Source of the DNA: an uncultured Treponema sp.
GTDB lineage: Bacteria > Spirochaetota > Spirochaetia > Treponematales > Treponemataceae
Direction of reading: 5' to 3'
NCBI GenBank assembly: GCA_937877515.1
Contig: CALFIX010000032.1
Span: 1 to 52,431 of the forward strand
Length of the DNA: 52,431 bases
Under the pieces are notes generated by a model. It did not search any database, was not told where the DNA came from, and saw only the letters and a list, made by a program, of their open reading frames with translations. The stretch's first letter is position 1; the number at the start of each line of letters is the position of its first letter. The position numbers and the translations under genes are program-made. Below are positions 1-10,131 of the stretch, in pieces.

Positions 1-2990
1 ACATTAGTGCAGGTCTTTCTTATTCAGTTATAAAAAATGCACTTTTTAAGGTTATAAAACTTAGAAAGGCAAGTGATATTGGCCGTAAGGTTGTAGTTCA
101 GGGTGGAACTTTTAATAACGATGCAGTTTTACGTGCATTTGAAAAAATTGCGGGAGTAAATGTATTCCGTCCTGACGTTGCCGGTCTTATGGGAGCTTAC
201 GGAAGTGCACTTATTGCCCAGGACCAGTGGGAAGACCTGCGACGTCCGAAGCCAGATGATCCGGACCAGAGTCCAAAATTTGTTAAGAGCAATATTGCAA
301 CGCTGGACCAGCTTGAAAGTTTTAAAGTAGATTTAGAGCTTCGTCGTTGCGGTAAGTGCTCAAACAATTGTCTTTTAACAATAAACACATTCTCTACAGA
401 CGGAACGGAAGGAAGCGATAGCCGCTCAGTCAGAAAGTTCATAACCGGTAACAGATGTGAGCGCGGTGCTGAACTTGGAGACGAGGCAAAGGTTGTAGAC
501 GCAAGTAATAAAGAAGCAAGCCGCTTAGATGAGACTTCAGAAGATCCAAAGAATCTTCCGAACCTCTTTGACTGGAAGTATAAAAGACTATTCCACTATG
601 TGCCTTTAAAGCCGGAGGACGCTCCTTTTGGAGATGTGGGAATTCCCCGCGTACTTAACATGTACGAAAATTATCCTCTCTGGTTTACATTCTTTACAAG
701 GCTAGGCTTCAGAGTACGTCTTTCTCCACGAAGCAGCCGCGGTGTTTACGAAAAGGGGCTTGAAACAATTCCTTCAGAAAGCGTCTGCTACCCTGGAAAA
801 ATTGCACACGGTCACGTAGAAAGTTTATTAAAGCAGGGCGTAAAGTTTATCTTCTATCCTTGTGCTCCTTATGAACGCCAGGAAGATGCCGGAGCGGGTA
901 ACCACTATAACTGTCCTATTGTAACAAGTTATCCTGAAGTTTTACGTAACAACGTAGAAGCTCTTCGTCAGGATTCTTCCGTTCTCTTTATGGATCCGTT
1001 CCTCCCTATTTACGACAAGGACCGGCTTGCAGAACGTCTTTACGAGGAGCTGCACAGGCATTTTGAAAAGATTACTCCTCAGATGGTAAGAAGTGCCGTA
1101 GACGAGGCATGGAAAGAGCAGGAAAACTTTAAGAAAGAAGTTCAGGAAAAGGGTGAGGAAGCAATAGAAGAAGTTATCCGCCGCGGAGCAAATGGCATAG
1201 TACTGAGCGGACGTCCGTATCACCTTGATCCGGAAATAAACCACGGAATTCCTGAAATGATTCACGGTTTAGGACTTGCAGTCTTTACGGAAGATTCCGT
1301 TGCTCACCTTGGTGCCATAGAGAGGCCGCTCCGCATAATTGACCAGTGGACGTACCACAACAGGCTTTACAGAGCGGCATCTTTTGTTAGCGAAATGCCA
1401 AACCTGGAGCTGGTTCAGTTAACAAGCTTTGGTTGTGGACTTGACGCTGTTACCGCCGACCAGGTTGACGAAATCATGAGAAGCAAGAGCCGCATGTATA
1501 CTCTCATCAAGATTGACGAAGGAAGTAACCTTGGTGCCGTCCGTATCCGTATCCGTTCACTCATTGCAGCAGTTAAAGCCCGCGAAAGAAATCACAGAAA
1601 GCTCGAGGTAAAGAGTGCTGCTTACCATAGACAGGTGTTCACGGAAGAAATGCGCTATAAGCATACAATCCTTGCTCCTCAGATGAGTCCGATTCACTTT
1701 AGGATTTTACAGCAGGCGTTTAACTATTCAGGTTACAATTTTGTTGTTCTTGATGCGGTTGACCCGGGTGCTGTAGAGACAGGCTTAAAGTATGTAAACA
1801 ATGACGCATGCTATCCTTCCATTCTGGTTGCAGGTCAGATGATTGCGGCGCTTCAGAGCGGTAAGTACGACTTAAATAACACGAGTCTTCTGATTACACA
1901 GACTGGTGGCGGCTGCCGTGCCACAAACTATATAGGCTTTATTCGCCGTGCATTAAATGATGCCGGCATGAGTCACATTCCTGTCCTTTCGCTTAGCGTA
2001 CAGGGTTTTGAGAAAAACCCGGGCTTTAAGATTACGCTTCCTCTTTTACACCGTGCCTTCATGGGGCTCATGGTGGGCGACATACTGATGAGGGTACTTT
2101 ACCGTACCCGTCCTTATGAAGCCGTTCCTGGAAGTGCAAATGCTCTTTATGAAAAGTGGTCGGCTCGTGCAGAAAAGTCAATAAAGTCGCTTTCTGTTGC
2201 AAAGTATCATAAGCTTATCCGCGACATTATTCATGACTTTGACACGCTTCCGCTTTTACCGGTAAAGAAGCCTCGCGTAGGTGTCGTTGGAGAAATCCTG
2301 GTTAAGTTCCATCCGACTGCAAACAATCAGATCGTAGAAACCATAGAGAGGGAAGGTGCTGAGTGTGTAATGCCAGACCTTGCAGACTTTATGTTCTATT
2401 CTTTTGCAACAGGAATTTTCCGCCACGAAGAACTTGCATTCCCAAAGAAAACGGAACGCAACGCAAAGCTTTTAGTATGGTTCTTGGAGCGTTACAGACG
2501 TTACATGAAAAAGATGCTTAAGAAGAGCCACCGCTTTGACCCGCCGACACTCATTTACGACATGATGAAAGGTGTAGATGATATTGTTCAGGTTGGTAAC
2601 ATCATGGGTGAAGGCTGGTTCTTAACGGCAGAGATGGTGGAACTCATACATTCCGGCTGTCCAAGCATCGCCTGCGTTCAGCCGTTTGCCTGTCTTCCAA
2701 ACCATGTAACTGGTAAGGGAATGATAAAAGAGCTTCGCCGCCGTTACCCCGGAGCAAACATTAGTGCAATAGACTATGACCCGGGTTCAAGTGAGGTAAA
2801 CCAGCTTAACCGCTTAAAGCTTTTGCTCAGCAATGCTCCTGTAGGAAAGCATCCGGACGAAGAGTCTGACGGAATGATTCATTCTCCAGACGGAAAGGTA
2901 GAAAAACCTGAAAGCCGTCTTGCAGAAGGTGCAATGGTTTTCTCTGATCCGGAACCGGTTGCCATGCACGAGATTCCTGTAGAAGCGTAA
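1..2990 (+). CDS. 2-hydroxyacyl-CoA dehydratase activase-like protein, 5'-truncated
   Basis: The reading frame is open from base 3, so the start lies outside the window; the Met at 189 is internal, because the upstream residues (GGTFNNDAVLRAFE, then a GAYGSAL-type stretch) are typical of the ATPase activase domain (BcrAD/BadF/BadG, ASKHA fold). After that come a Cys cluster (RRCGKCSNNC), a DUF2229-like domain (about 150-430 residues after base 189) and a C-terminal part resembling HgdB-type dehydratase subunits (CLPNHVTGKG, DYDPGSSEVNQ). Full-length relatives carry all these parts on one long chain. The family is thought to bind an iron-sulfur cluster and couple ATP hydrolysis to electron transfer, but the substrate of these long fused versions is unknown. 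The next gene follows after 20 bases and may be co-transcribed. Family call is firm; function is not. Confidence 0.85.
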   Translation, partial: ISAGLSYSVIKNALFKVIKLRKASDIGRKVVVQGGTFNNDAVLRAFEKIAGVNVFRPDVAGLMGAYGSALIAQDQWEDLRRPKPDDPDQSPKFVKSNIATLDQLESFKVDLELRRCGKCSNNCLLTINTFSTDGTEGSDSRSVRKFITGNRCERGAELGDEAKVVDASNKEASRLDETSEDPKNLPNLFDWKYKRLFHYVPLKPEDAPFGDVGIPRVLNMYENYPLWFTFFTRLGFRVRLSPRSSRGVYEKGLETIPSESVCYPGKIAHGHVESLLKQGVKFIFYPCAPYERQEDAGAGNHYNCPIVTSYPEVLRNNVEALRQDSSVLFMDPFLPIYDKDRLAERLYEELHRHFEKITPQMVRSAVDEAWKEQENFKKEVQEKGEEAIEEVIRRGANGIVLSGRPYHLDPEINHGIPEMIHGLGLAVFTEDSVAHLGAIERPLRIIDQWTYHNRLYRAASFVSEMPNLELVQLTSFGCGLDAVTADQVDEIMRSKSRMYTLIKIDEGSNLGAVRIRIRSLIAAVKARERNHRKLEVKSAAYHRQVFTEEMRYKHTILAPQMSPIHFRILQQAFNYSGYNFVVLDAVDPGAVETGLKYVNNDACYPSILVAGQMIAALQSGKYDLNNTSLLITQTGGGCRATNYIGFIRRALNDAGMSHIPVLSLSVQGFEKNPGFKITLPLLHRAFMGLMVGDILMRVLYRTRPYEAVPGSANALYEKWSARAEKSIKSLSVAKYHKLIRDIIHDFDTLPLLPVKKPRVGVVGEILVKFHPTANNQIVETIEREGAECVMPDLADFMFYSFATGIFRHEELAFPKKTERNAKLLVWFLERYRRYMKKMLKKSHRFDPPTLIYDMMKGVDDIVQVGNIMGEGWFLTAEMVELIHSGCPSIACVQPFACLPNHVTGKGMIKELRRRYPGANISAIDYDPGSSEVNQLNRLKLLLSNAPVGKHPDEESDGMIHSPDGKVEKPESRLAEGAMVFSDPEPVAMHEIPVEA

Positions 2991-3010
2991 AAAAAAAGGA
3001 GGCATACAGA

Positions 3011-4417
3011 ATGAAGGAAAACTTAATGCAGAAACTTTTTACACTCTTTTTCTGTGTGCTGCTTTCTTCAAACGCCTTTGCACTTTATAACAGTGCGGGT
3101 CTTCCCGACAGTGCGGAAATCCGCCGTACGATAATCGACTCCTGGCTGACTGCACCGCTTGATGAGCTTAAAGATAAAAAAAATCTTGTTAAAGAAAATG
3201 AAATAGGCATTTCTTTTGAAGTCCGTCTGGAAGAATATGAAGATCATTTTGACATAGTTGTTGCTCCGGAAAAAACTATTACTTTAGAAGTTATATCTAA
3301 TGGAAAAAAATCCGTTTCAGAAACGAAGTCCTATCCCGTAACAGCCCCCGGCTCATGGGTTTTACATAGAAGTAATGTAACGGGAGAACCCCTTTATATT
3401 GACTGGTATTTTGTTCAGGACTCAGAAATATGTGCCCAGTTCAGGGCAGAAAATAAAAAGACATTTGCAGATATGAAGGTGTATTCTTTTTATGCAGCCC
3501 GTTCTGTTCCTATGGGCATTCCCTTTGAACGGCTGTATTCTGCATCATTTGAAAATGTCTACAAGTGGACAAGCAAGACTCTTCCATGGAAAAAAGTAAT
3601 GCCGGTTTTAGGACAGTATGAGCTTTCTAAGATAACTTCAGAAATTATCAGGGCACAGCTTCCAAAAATGAATTATTTAGAAGATGCCTGTTATAATGAA
3701 CATGAAGAACTTTATTCTATAAGCACTGCAAAAAAATACGAAGTAAAAGATGAACAGAAAATAGATTACGATAAAATTAATCTATGCGGTGCCGGATTTG
3801 TAAAATATATAATTGACGGATTAGTAGTTCCTTATTCTGAAAACGGTGAGGGAACAAGGATTATTGATATGGCAAAGCCTACAGTTGTTTTGGAGTCGTT
3901 AAGCAAAAGTGGCGTGGCAAGTCAGATCTGGGATTTGTCTTTTACATTAGACTGGTGCCGTAATCTTGCCGTTTCTTCTCTTGCTGCCCGTTCCATAAAA
4001 ACTGCTGCTCCGGGTTATTCCAGTGTTGATGTAACTGTAGAAAATTTTTCTTCTGAATATGTTGATGGAAAAATGCAGAACACGGCAGGGTACATACCGG
4101 ATAACGGCTATAGTATTGCAGCGTTAAAGAGTTTGATGTATGTGCTTGGAGTGACAGAGCCTTCTTATATGTATCTTGCTGCAATAAGGCAGCCTGTAAA
4201 GAATCTGGACGGTATATATGCATATAATGAATGCGCGCTTTTAATTCCGTACTTTGATGATAAAGGTCGCTTTGTTTGTGTTGTGTTTGAAAAGAATAAA
4301 GAAACTTCTTTTGATGATTTTATAAAAGAATATGGTGATTCTTATATTCATTTAGAGCGTGTTAAGACAAGTGAATATTTTTACCCGATGAAATATGAGG
4401 AGAGTACTTCTCATTAG
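3011..4417 (+). CDS. Secreted protein of unknown function
   Basis: A 468-residue protein with an N-terminal signal peptide (hydrophobic segment ending SSNAFA) and no lipobox Cys, so probably periplasmic or outer-membrane associated. I recognise no domain. The start is placed at 3011 behind a strong GGAGG near 2999-3003; a second Met five codons in is possible. Its place as first gene before a TPR protein, a barrel, ExbB, ExbD and a TonB-like protein, with an 18-base gap to the next gene, suggests it belongs to that envelope system. The C-terminal third has several Tyr/Phe-rich strands but no clear barrel signature. Confidence 0.8.
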   Translation: MKENLMQKLFTLFFCVLLSSNAFALYNSAGLPDSAEIRRTIIDSWLTAPLDELKDKKNLVKENEIGISFEVRLEEYEDHFDIVVAPEKTITLEVISNGKKSVSETKSYPVTAPGSWVLHRSNVTGEPLYIDWYFVQDSEICAQFRAENKKTFADMKVYSFYAARSVPMGIPFERLYSASFENVYKWTSKTLPWKKVMPVLGQYELSKITSEIIRAQLPKMNYLEDACYNEHEELYSISTAKKYEVKDEQKIDYDKINLCGAGFVKYIIDGLVVPYSENGEGTRIIDMAKPTVVLESLSKSGVASQIWDLSFTLDWCRNLAVSSLAARSIKTAAPGYSSVDVTVENFSSEYVDGKMQNTAGYIPDNGYSIAALKSLMYVLGVTEPSYMYLAAIRQPVKNLDGIYAYNECALLIPYFDDKGRFVCVVFEKNKETSFDDFIKEYGDSYIHLERVKTSEYFYPMKYEESTSH

Positions 4418-4435
4418 TTAAAATGGAGTTCTGTT

Positions 4436-7354
4436 TTGAAAAAATTAAAAATATTTTTATTTACAATTTTATTTTGTTTTTCCAGTTCTTTTGCATTTTC
4501 ACAAAGAACCGTTCTGAATGAAACAGCTTTATTTAGTGAACTAAATGCTGCTTTTAAAACTAAAGCATATCCTGCAACTGTTGAATACGCAGTTAAACTG
4601 GAAGAAAATTTTCCAAAATCTGTTTTTATGCCGCAAATTTTAGTTTGTCATGGAGAAAGCCTTTTTTATCTTTCCCGCTATGATGAGGCAATAAATATAT
4701 TGGAAAGTGCCTCCTCTTATTCAGAAGGTGACGCAGAACTGTATGCCAGGTCAAATTACTTTCTTGGCAGAAGTTATGCTGCAAAAGAAGAATATAGTGA
4801 TGCGCTTTATGCTTTTTACGATGTGCTTCATAAGGGACTTCCTTCCAGTCGTGAAGCAGCACGTTATTATTATCTTAGTGTCTTATATTCTGCAAAGACT
4901 TATGTTATTACAGAATATTTTGACAGGGCAGAGCCGTTACTCGAAAATGCAGCTGCCAGCGGTGATTTTTACAGCACGCAGGAATATGTAGAAGTTGTTT
5001 CTCAGCTTTTTAATTGTTATTTGAAAACTGAAAAATATACAAAGCTTACGGTTTTATATGAGTCGCTTTTAGAAAGAAAAGATTTCTTTACAGAGAGGGA
5101 GTGGGGGCTCCTCTCGTTAGATGCAGGAACTGCTTATGAAAAATTAGGACATTATAAAAAAGCTTATGGTATATATTGTGAAATTCTTGTAAAAGAAGAT
5201 TCTGAACTTGCATCCATAGCTTTAAAGAAAGCCTATAATGTTTCTTCTGGTCATGCAAAAGAAATAGGCGGAGAACCCGGTAGCATTTTAAAAGATGCAG
5301 GCTCGTCTTTAGAAAATTATGATTCTCTTTTAGAAGAAATGTGGACGCGTCTTGCTGTCGATGCCTTTAATGCCGGTGACAGAAAAAAAGCCGGTGAATA
5401 TCTACAGAAAGCAAAAAGTGGAGAATCTCATAATTATTCCCTGCTTATTGGTTTGTATGAAGCTGAACTTAATCCTAGTAAAGCAATAGAAATATTAGAC
5501 GAATATTCAAAAAATCAGACTGAACTTACCGCAGATTATCTTGCAGAGTATACAAAGTGGTATGCCGTTTCCGGTGCGTGGTCAGAGGCTATAAAGTACG
5601 GAAGTAAAGCTTTATCTAAAATGCAAAAAAATGATTCTGGAAGACCGGAACTTGTTTACTGGTATGCACTTTCTTTATATGCAACAAATGATTTTGAAAG
5701 TTCTTACACTGCCTTAAAGTCTGTAAGCCTTTCTTCCAGTAATGTTGAATATAATTCAGTCATGTTCCGTTCATTAGTTTTGTTTGCCCGAGTTCTTTCT
5801 AAACGCGGAAATGAATCTGCTGCTTTACGTATTTATGATGATCTTGCAACTCATGCAACTCTTTCAGAAGATGAGCGTGTTGATTATGCAATGCTTTTGT
5901 TTAAGGAGGGATATCTTAACTCTGCATACAAACAGGCAAGTCTTGTAAATACCCCAAAAGCAAATTATGTTGCGGCTCTTTCTGCCTTTAACAAAAAAGA
6001 CTGGTCTAATGCGGAAAAACTTTTTAGTCGCTATTTGTCTTCCGGTCAAAAAGATTATGCACCTTACGCCTCTTTTTATTGTGGATACTCTCAATATAAA
6101 AATGGTCAGGATAAGGCTTCGTATAATACCCTGTCAGATTTTATAAACCGATACCCGTCAAGTGCCCTTGTCTGGAATGCATGCATTACTTCCAGTAATG
6201 CCGCCCTGCAGCAGGGAAACTTTCAAAATGCCATAGAAAAAGCAAATCAGGCAGTAGAGTTTTCAAAGGATGAGGACGAAAAACAATCTTCCCTAATTTT
6301 ACTTTCTTCAATTTATGTGGACTCAAAACAGTACGATAATGCTATAAAAGTTTTAAAAGAGTCAGCCAGCCGTAAAGACTCTTATGGTGCAAGAGCCAGG
6401 TATTACACTGCTCAGGTTTATGCCAAGCAGGGAAACCTTTCTTATAGCGACAAGCTTTACCGTGAGTTGGGAGATTTATTTCCTCAGGAGCCGCTTGCAG
6501 ATGAGGCAACTTACAGACGTGGCGAAATGTATTATATAGCTTCTGAGTATTCTCAGGCAGTTCCCCGCTTTGTAGATTATCAAAAGAAATTTCCCAAGGG
6601 TCAGTTTGTAGAAGCTTCTTATTTTTACATTGCAGATTCTTATACTAACTTAGGCCAGATTTCTAGGGCAATGATGCAGTATACTGTCTTAATAGAAGCG
6701 TTTCCAAATGGAACTTATACGTATAATGCAAGAAAAAATCTTGTAAGCCTTTATAGAGGTCAGGGGGAATACGAAAAGGCTCTTTCTGAAGCAAGAAAAA
6801 TCCTATCAGATTATGAAGAGGAAGCCTCTAAAGATGATATTCCCTTACAAATTTCAGAACTCAAACAGCTTGTCTCTGGTATGGATGAAAAGCTTGTAGA
6901 GCTTTATTCAGAATATGAAAGAGCTGGAAAGAGTTCTACTCAAGATGGAAGAATTATAGGAACTGAGATTGCGGAAAAACTTTATGATTCCCCTCAAACT
7001 CAAAAAGACGCATATATTTTAGCTTCTGAACTTTTTCCCTTGCAGTCTGATGAAAAAAACAGTTCAAGGGAATCTTCTTACGGTGCAAGAACAGCTGTAA
7101 TTATCGCTCAGTATAAACGTCAGCTGAATGAAAATAAGGCAGCTGCAGACCGATATCTGGATGCGTCCCGCCTGGCACGTCAGGGTGGTGAGGGTACGGT
7201 AGCTCAAAGAGCCCTTTATGGAGCTGCAGAAGCATTTGATGCGGCCGGTCTTTATGCAGATGCACTACTTGTTGTAGAAAACATGCAGGAACTTTATCCG
7301 ACAGGACCATATACCCTGAAAGCAAAGAAACTTGTCCAATCATATAAAAAATAA
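4436..7354 (+). CDS. Large secreted TPR-repeat protein
   Basis: A 972-residue protein with a signal peptide (KKLKIFLFTILFCFSSSFAFS) followed by tetratricopeptide-like helical repeats over nearly the whole chain. Repeat-type residues are visible at many points (for example YDEAINILE, YSDALYAFYDV, YSQAVPRFVDYQKKFP, YEKALSEARKIL). The central section with A/Y/P periodicity resembles BamD/CpoB-type periplasmic TPR proteins. The start is TTG at 4436, behind TGGAG at 4424-4428; no in-frame ATG gives a better fit. It lies 18 bases after the preceding gene and about 20 bases before the barrel gene, so probably in one operon with ExbB/ExbD/TonB. Likely a periplasmic scaffold for the energised complex (inference). 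Confidence 0.88.
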   Translation: MKKLKIFLFTILFCFSSSFAFSQRTVLNETALFSELNAAFKTKAYPATVEYAVKLEENFPKSVFMPQILVCHGESLFYLSRYDEAINILESASSYSEGDAELYARSNYFLGRSYAAKEEYSDALYAFYDVLHKGLPSSREAARYYYLSVLYSAKTYVITEYFDRAEPLLENAAASGDFYSTQEYVEVVSQLFNCYLKTEKYTKLTVLYESLLERKDFFTEREWGLLSLDAGTAYEKLGHYKKAYGIYCEILVKEDSELASIALKKAYNVSSGHAKEIGGEPGSILKDAGSSLENYDSLLEEMWTRLAVDAFNAGDRKKAGEYLQKAKSGESHNYSLLIGLYEAELNPSKAIEILDEYSKNQTELTADYLAEYTKWYAVSGAWSEAIKYGSKALSKMQKNDSGRPELVYWYALSLYATNDFESSYTALKSVSLSSSNVEYNSVMFRSLVLFARVLSKRGNESAALRIYDDLATHATLSEDERVDYAMLLFKEGYLNSAYKQASLVNTPKANYVAALSAFNKKDWSNAEKLFSRYLSSGQKDYAPYASFYCGYSQYKNGQDKASYNTLSDFINRYPSSALVWNACITSSNAALQQGNFQNAIEKANQAVEFSKDEDEKQSSLILLSSIYVDSKQYDNAIKVLKESASRKDSYGARARYYTAQVYAKQGNLSYSDKLYRELGDLFPQEPLADEATYRRGEMYYIASEYSQAVPRFVDYQKKFPKGQFVEASYFYIADSYTNLGQISRAMMQYTVLIEAFPNGTYTYNARKNLVSLYRGQGEYEKALSEARKILSDYEEEASKDDIPLQISELKQLVSGMDEKLVELYSEYERAGKSSTQDGRIIGTEIAEKLYDSPQTQKDAYILASELFPLQSDEKNSSRESSYGARTAVIIAQYKRQLNENKAAADRYLDASRLARQGGEGTVAQRALYGAAEAFDAAGLYADALLVVENMQELYPTGPYTLKAKKLVQSYKK

Positions 7355-7375
7355 CTGAAGGTGAATGGAGAAAAG

Positions 7376-9088
7376 ATGATTATGAAAAAAATAGAAAAGA
7401 AAATTATTTTATTTATAACTTTACCTTTTTGTCTAAACTGTTTACTCAGTGCAAAGGAAGAGCCTGTTGCAGATTTTGACGGTGAATATAGTTATGATAA
7501 TGTAACATATTCAAATGAAGATATACTCTTACCCGGCCTTACAACAACAGTTTCTGGAGACTCCTTAACTGCAGGGAAAGATGCTGTTCCTGATTTTTCC
7601 ACAGTAGTTCATTCCGTACCAAATGATACGACCTTGCTTCCAAAGCTGCCGGAATCTTTTAATGAGTATGATGAAACTTCTTTAATGGCACAGAATTCTT
7701 CTGACTATCAGAGAGCCATTTATGCGGAAGGCCTTATAGGGGGCGGCTACCCGGGATTTTTCCTTGGTGATTTTTCTGTTTACAAGAGTAGTGGAACAGA
7801 CCCGTTTTTATTACAGTTTTCTCATGTAAGTGCAAATGGTTACGGACAGAATGAGGCAAGTGACGGTTTTTTTGACAGTAACACAAAATTATACGGAGAA
7901 AAGACTTTTACTTTTAAATCTGTAGAATCTTCAACCTCTGTTTCTTATTCAACAGAAAGTTATGGTTTACAAGGTCAATGTAATCCGTACTTTTACAATA
8001 TGACATATCAGACTGTAAATGCAAATGAAGATTTTACATGGCACCTGCCACACGGTTTTGCTCTTTCTTCGAGTGTGTTTTCTCAGTGGTATACTCGCTA
8101 TGCGGGAGTCCTTCCGTCAGAAAGTGTAACTTATGAAACCTTTGAAGCTTCTTCGTCTGCATTTTCTTTTGCTCCTAACATTGAATTTGGCTGGAATAAT
8201 ACAAGTTTTCATGTTTCCTGTGATGCAAAATATAATCTTGAAAATCTTAACCTTACAGAAAAATATTTTGTTAACAGGGGTGCCTTTGATGCTTCATTCG
8301 GGTGGAAAAATGAAAGCATCAGTTTAGATGCTTCTGCCGGAGTCGTGCTTACTCAAGATGATGACGGTGCATTGCAAGTTATTCCCCCTTTTGAAATTGA
8401 TTTTTACGGCTTGTGGAGAGTCGGTTCTGCTTTAAGAGCTTTATCGGTTTCTGCAAAAGCCGGGCTTTCATCAGAATTATCAAGAACGGCATCTTTAGAA
8501 ACAGAATATCTTTACACTGCAATTAATTCTATTCCCCGCGAAACCAGTGATTGGTTTGGAAAACTTTCCCTTGCAATTCCCCTTATGTCAAGTTTTCAAC
8601 TGGACGTTCTTGCAGATTTAAGGGTTACAGCTTTTGGTAACGGAGTCTGGGAGGCTGACTATTCAACTCCGTTTACAACTGCAAATCTTTATGCACTTTC
8701 AGAAGTAGAGAGAACTATGTTCAGCACGGACATTTCTCTTTCTTACGCATGGAGACTTTATACGGCAAAAGTTTTCTGGACGTCTTACTGGGGTAGTTAT
8801 GTTCCAGCCTTAGAAAATCCGTTTACTCTTGGCCTTTCTGCCGGAGCTCAGGGTGAAAGTGGCTCTTGGGGTGTAACTTTTACCTATAAACAGCCTTTAG
8901 GTAGTGGAGTGGATTTTGTTCCAGATCTGTCGTTGGAAGCTTATTTCAGACTGTTAGATTCCCTTCGTCTTGCATTTGAACTTTCAGATGCGGTAAAGTT
9001 GGTTTCTGGAAAAGATAGATGTTATGCAGACAGCATGTATCTTTCAAGATCTGGTAGTGCAACAGTATTTGTACGATTCTTTTTTTAG
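7376..9088 (+). CDS. Probable outer-membrane beta-barrel protein
   Basis: About 570 residues with a signal peptide (hydrophobic segment ending LLSA) and a body of alternating aromatic/polar strands such as FTFKSVESSTSVSYS and SWGVTFTYKQPL. The chain ends VFVRFFF; a terminal Phe is the usual signal for BAM-dependent barrel insertion. No TonB-box or plug domain is obvious, and it is short for a TonB-dependent receptor. The ORF can be opened at GTG 7361, but the TGGAG at 7366-7370 points to ATG 7376 (5-base spacing) or ATG 7382. It sits between the TPR gene and exbB, so it is the natural outer-membrane partner of that energy-transducing complex. Barrel assignment is by pattern only. Confidence 0.75.
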   Translation: MIMKKIEKKIILFITLPFCLNCLLSAKEEPVADFDGEYSYDNVTYSNEDILLPGLTTTVSGDSLTAGKDAVPDFSTVVHSVPNDTTLLPKLPESFNEYDETSLMAQNSSDYQRAIYAEGLIGGGYPGFFLGDFSVYKSSGTDPFLLQFSHVSANGYGQNEASDGFFDSNTKLYGEKTFTFKSVESSTSVSYSTESYGLQGQCNPYFYNMTYQTVNANEDFTWHLPHGFALSSSVFSQWYTRYAGVLPSESVTYETFEASSSAFSFAPNIEFGWNNTSFHVSCDAKYNLENLNLTEKYFVNRGAFDASFGWKNESISLDASAGVVLTQDDDGALQVIPPFEIDFYGLWRVGSALRALSVSAKAGLSSELSRTASLETEYLYTAINSIPRETSDWFGKLSLAIPLMSSFQLDVLADLRVTAFGNGVWEADYSTPFTTANLYALSEVERTMFSTDISLSYAWRLYTAKVFWTSYWGSYVPALENPFTLGLSAGAQGESGSWGVTFTYKQPLGSGVDFVPDLSLEAYFRLLDSLRLAFELSDAVKLVSGKDRCYADSMYLSRSGSATVFVRFFF

Positions 9089-9100
9089 TTGAGGAAAAAA

Positions 9101-9721
9101 ATGTTTGAAACATTAAAAGCCGGCGGAATCTTGATGATTCCAATTATTCTTTGCGGAGTTATAGCTCTTTTTATTATTATAGAACGCTTGCATTATTTTA
9201 TTACTGTAAAAAAACGTGATGAAAAGCTTATGGCTTCTCTTAGAGTAGATTTTGAACGCTCAGATTTTTCTATGGCTGAATCGGACTGTGTGGCTTCAGG
9301 AACGCCTTGTTCTCAAGTTGTCAGGACTGCCTTGACATATCGCAACTTAGATGAAAAACATCTTACTGAAGTTGTACAGACAAAGATGGACACAGTTGTT
9401 CCTCAGTTTGAACATCTTCTTACGGCATTGGGAACGATTGCAAATATTTCTACGCTTTTAGGACTTTTAGGAACCGTTACAGGAAATATAAAGGCTTTTG
9501 GTGTTTTAGGTGGCGGTGGAACAATGGGAGACCCTGCTTTGCTTGCATCTTCTATTGGCGAAGCTTTAGTTACAACTGTAGCCGGTTTGTGTGTTGCAAT
9601 TCCTTCGCTGATTTTTCACAGCTACTTTAATAACGAAGTAAATCACCGTATAAGGGAAATGGAAGCTCATGTAACTCAGATTATGCTCAGCATTACCAGC
9701 AAGAATGGAGAATCTTTATGA
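9101..9721 (+). CDS. exbB: ExbB/TolQ/MotA-family proton channel subunit
   Basis: A 206-residue inner-membrane protein. An N-terminal membrane helix (MIPIILCGVIALFIII) is followed by a cytoplasmic loop and two more helices near residues 105-130 and 150-175. The conserved TolQ/ExbB core is visible (LLGLLGTVTGNIKAF and IGEALVTTVAGLCVAIPS). These proteins form the proton-conducting pentamer that drives TonB or TolA. The start is ATG 9101 behind GAGG at 9091-9094; the TTG at 9089 is rejected because it lies before this ribosome site. The stop overlaps the exbD start (ATGA), indicating translational coupling. Confidence 0.95.
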   Translation: MFETLKAGGILMIPIILCGVIALFIIIERLHYFITVKKRDEKLMASLRVDFERSDFSMAESDCVASGTPCSQVVRTALTYRNLDEKHLTEVVQTKMDTVVPQFEHLLTALGTIANISTLLGLLGTVTGNIKAFGVLGGGGTMGDPALLASSIGEALVTTVAGLCVAIPSLIFHSYFNNEVNHRIREMEAHVTQIMLSITSKNGESL

Positions 9722-10125
9722 GAGTTTCCAGAAAAAATAAACAGTCAGTTGGTATAGATTTATCTCCAATGCTAGACGTTATTTTTCAGCTCATTTTGTT
9801 TTTTCTTGTTTCCACAACATTTGCAAATCTTCCTGGCATAACTGTAAATCTGCCGGAGAGTTCCACATCTCAGGGAACTGATATTAGCGGCATAAATATT
9901 ACAGTCGAAGAAGGTGGCAGACTTTGGTTTAATGATAAAGAAGCCAGTCTTTCTTCTTTGGATTCACTTTTGCAGGCCGTCGATGTCGGTAAGCTCACAA
10001 GGGAAACTTATCCTGTAACAGTTAGTGCTGATGAAAAAGTAACGAATGGCACAATTGTAAAAATCTTTGATGCTCTACGCAGAAATGATTTTGTGTCTGT
10101 AAGTTTAAGAACAAATTCTAAGTAG
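9718..10125 (+). CDS. exbD: ExbD/TolR-family protein
   Basis: A 135-residue protein with the canonical ExbD layout: a short basic N-terminus, one membrane helix containing the conserved protonatable Asp (DLSPMLDVIFQLILFFLV), and a periplasmic domain. It pairs with the preceding ExbB to convert proton flow into force on the TonB-like protein encoded next. It overlaps exbB by four bases and precedes the TonB-like gene by 6 bases. Length is normal for the family. Confidence 0.95.
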   Translation: MRVSRKNKQSVGIDLSPMLDVIFQLILFFLVSTTFANLPGITVNLPESSTSQGTDISGINITVEEGGRLWFNDKEASLSSLDSLLQAVDVGKLTRETYPVTVSADEKVTNGTIVKIFDALRRNDFVSVSLRTNSK

Positions 10126-10131
10126 GTTTTT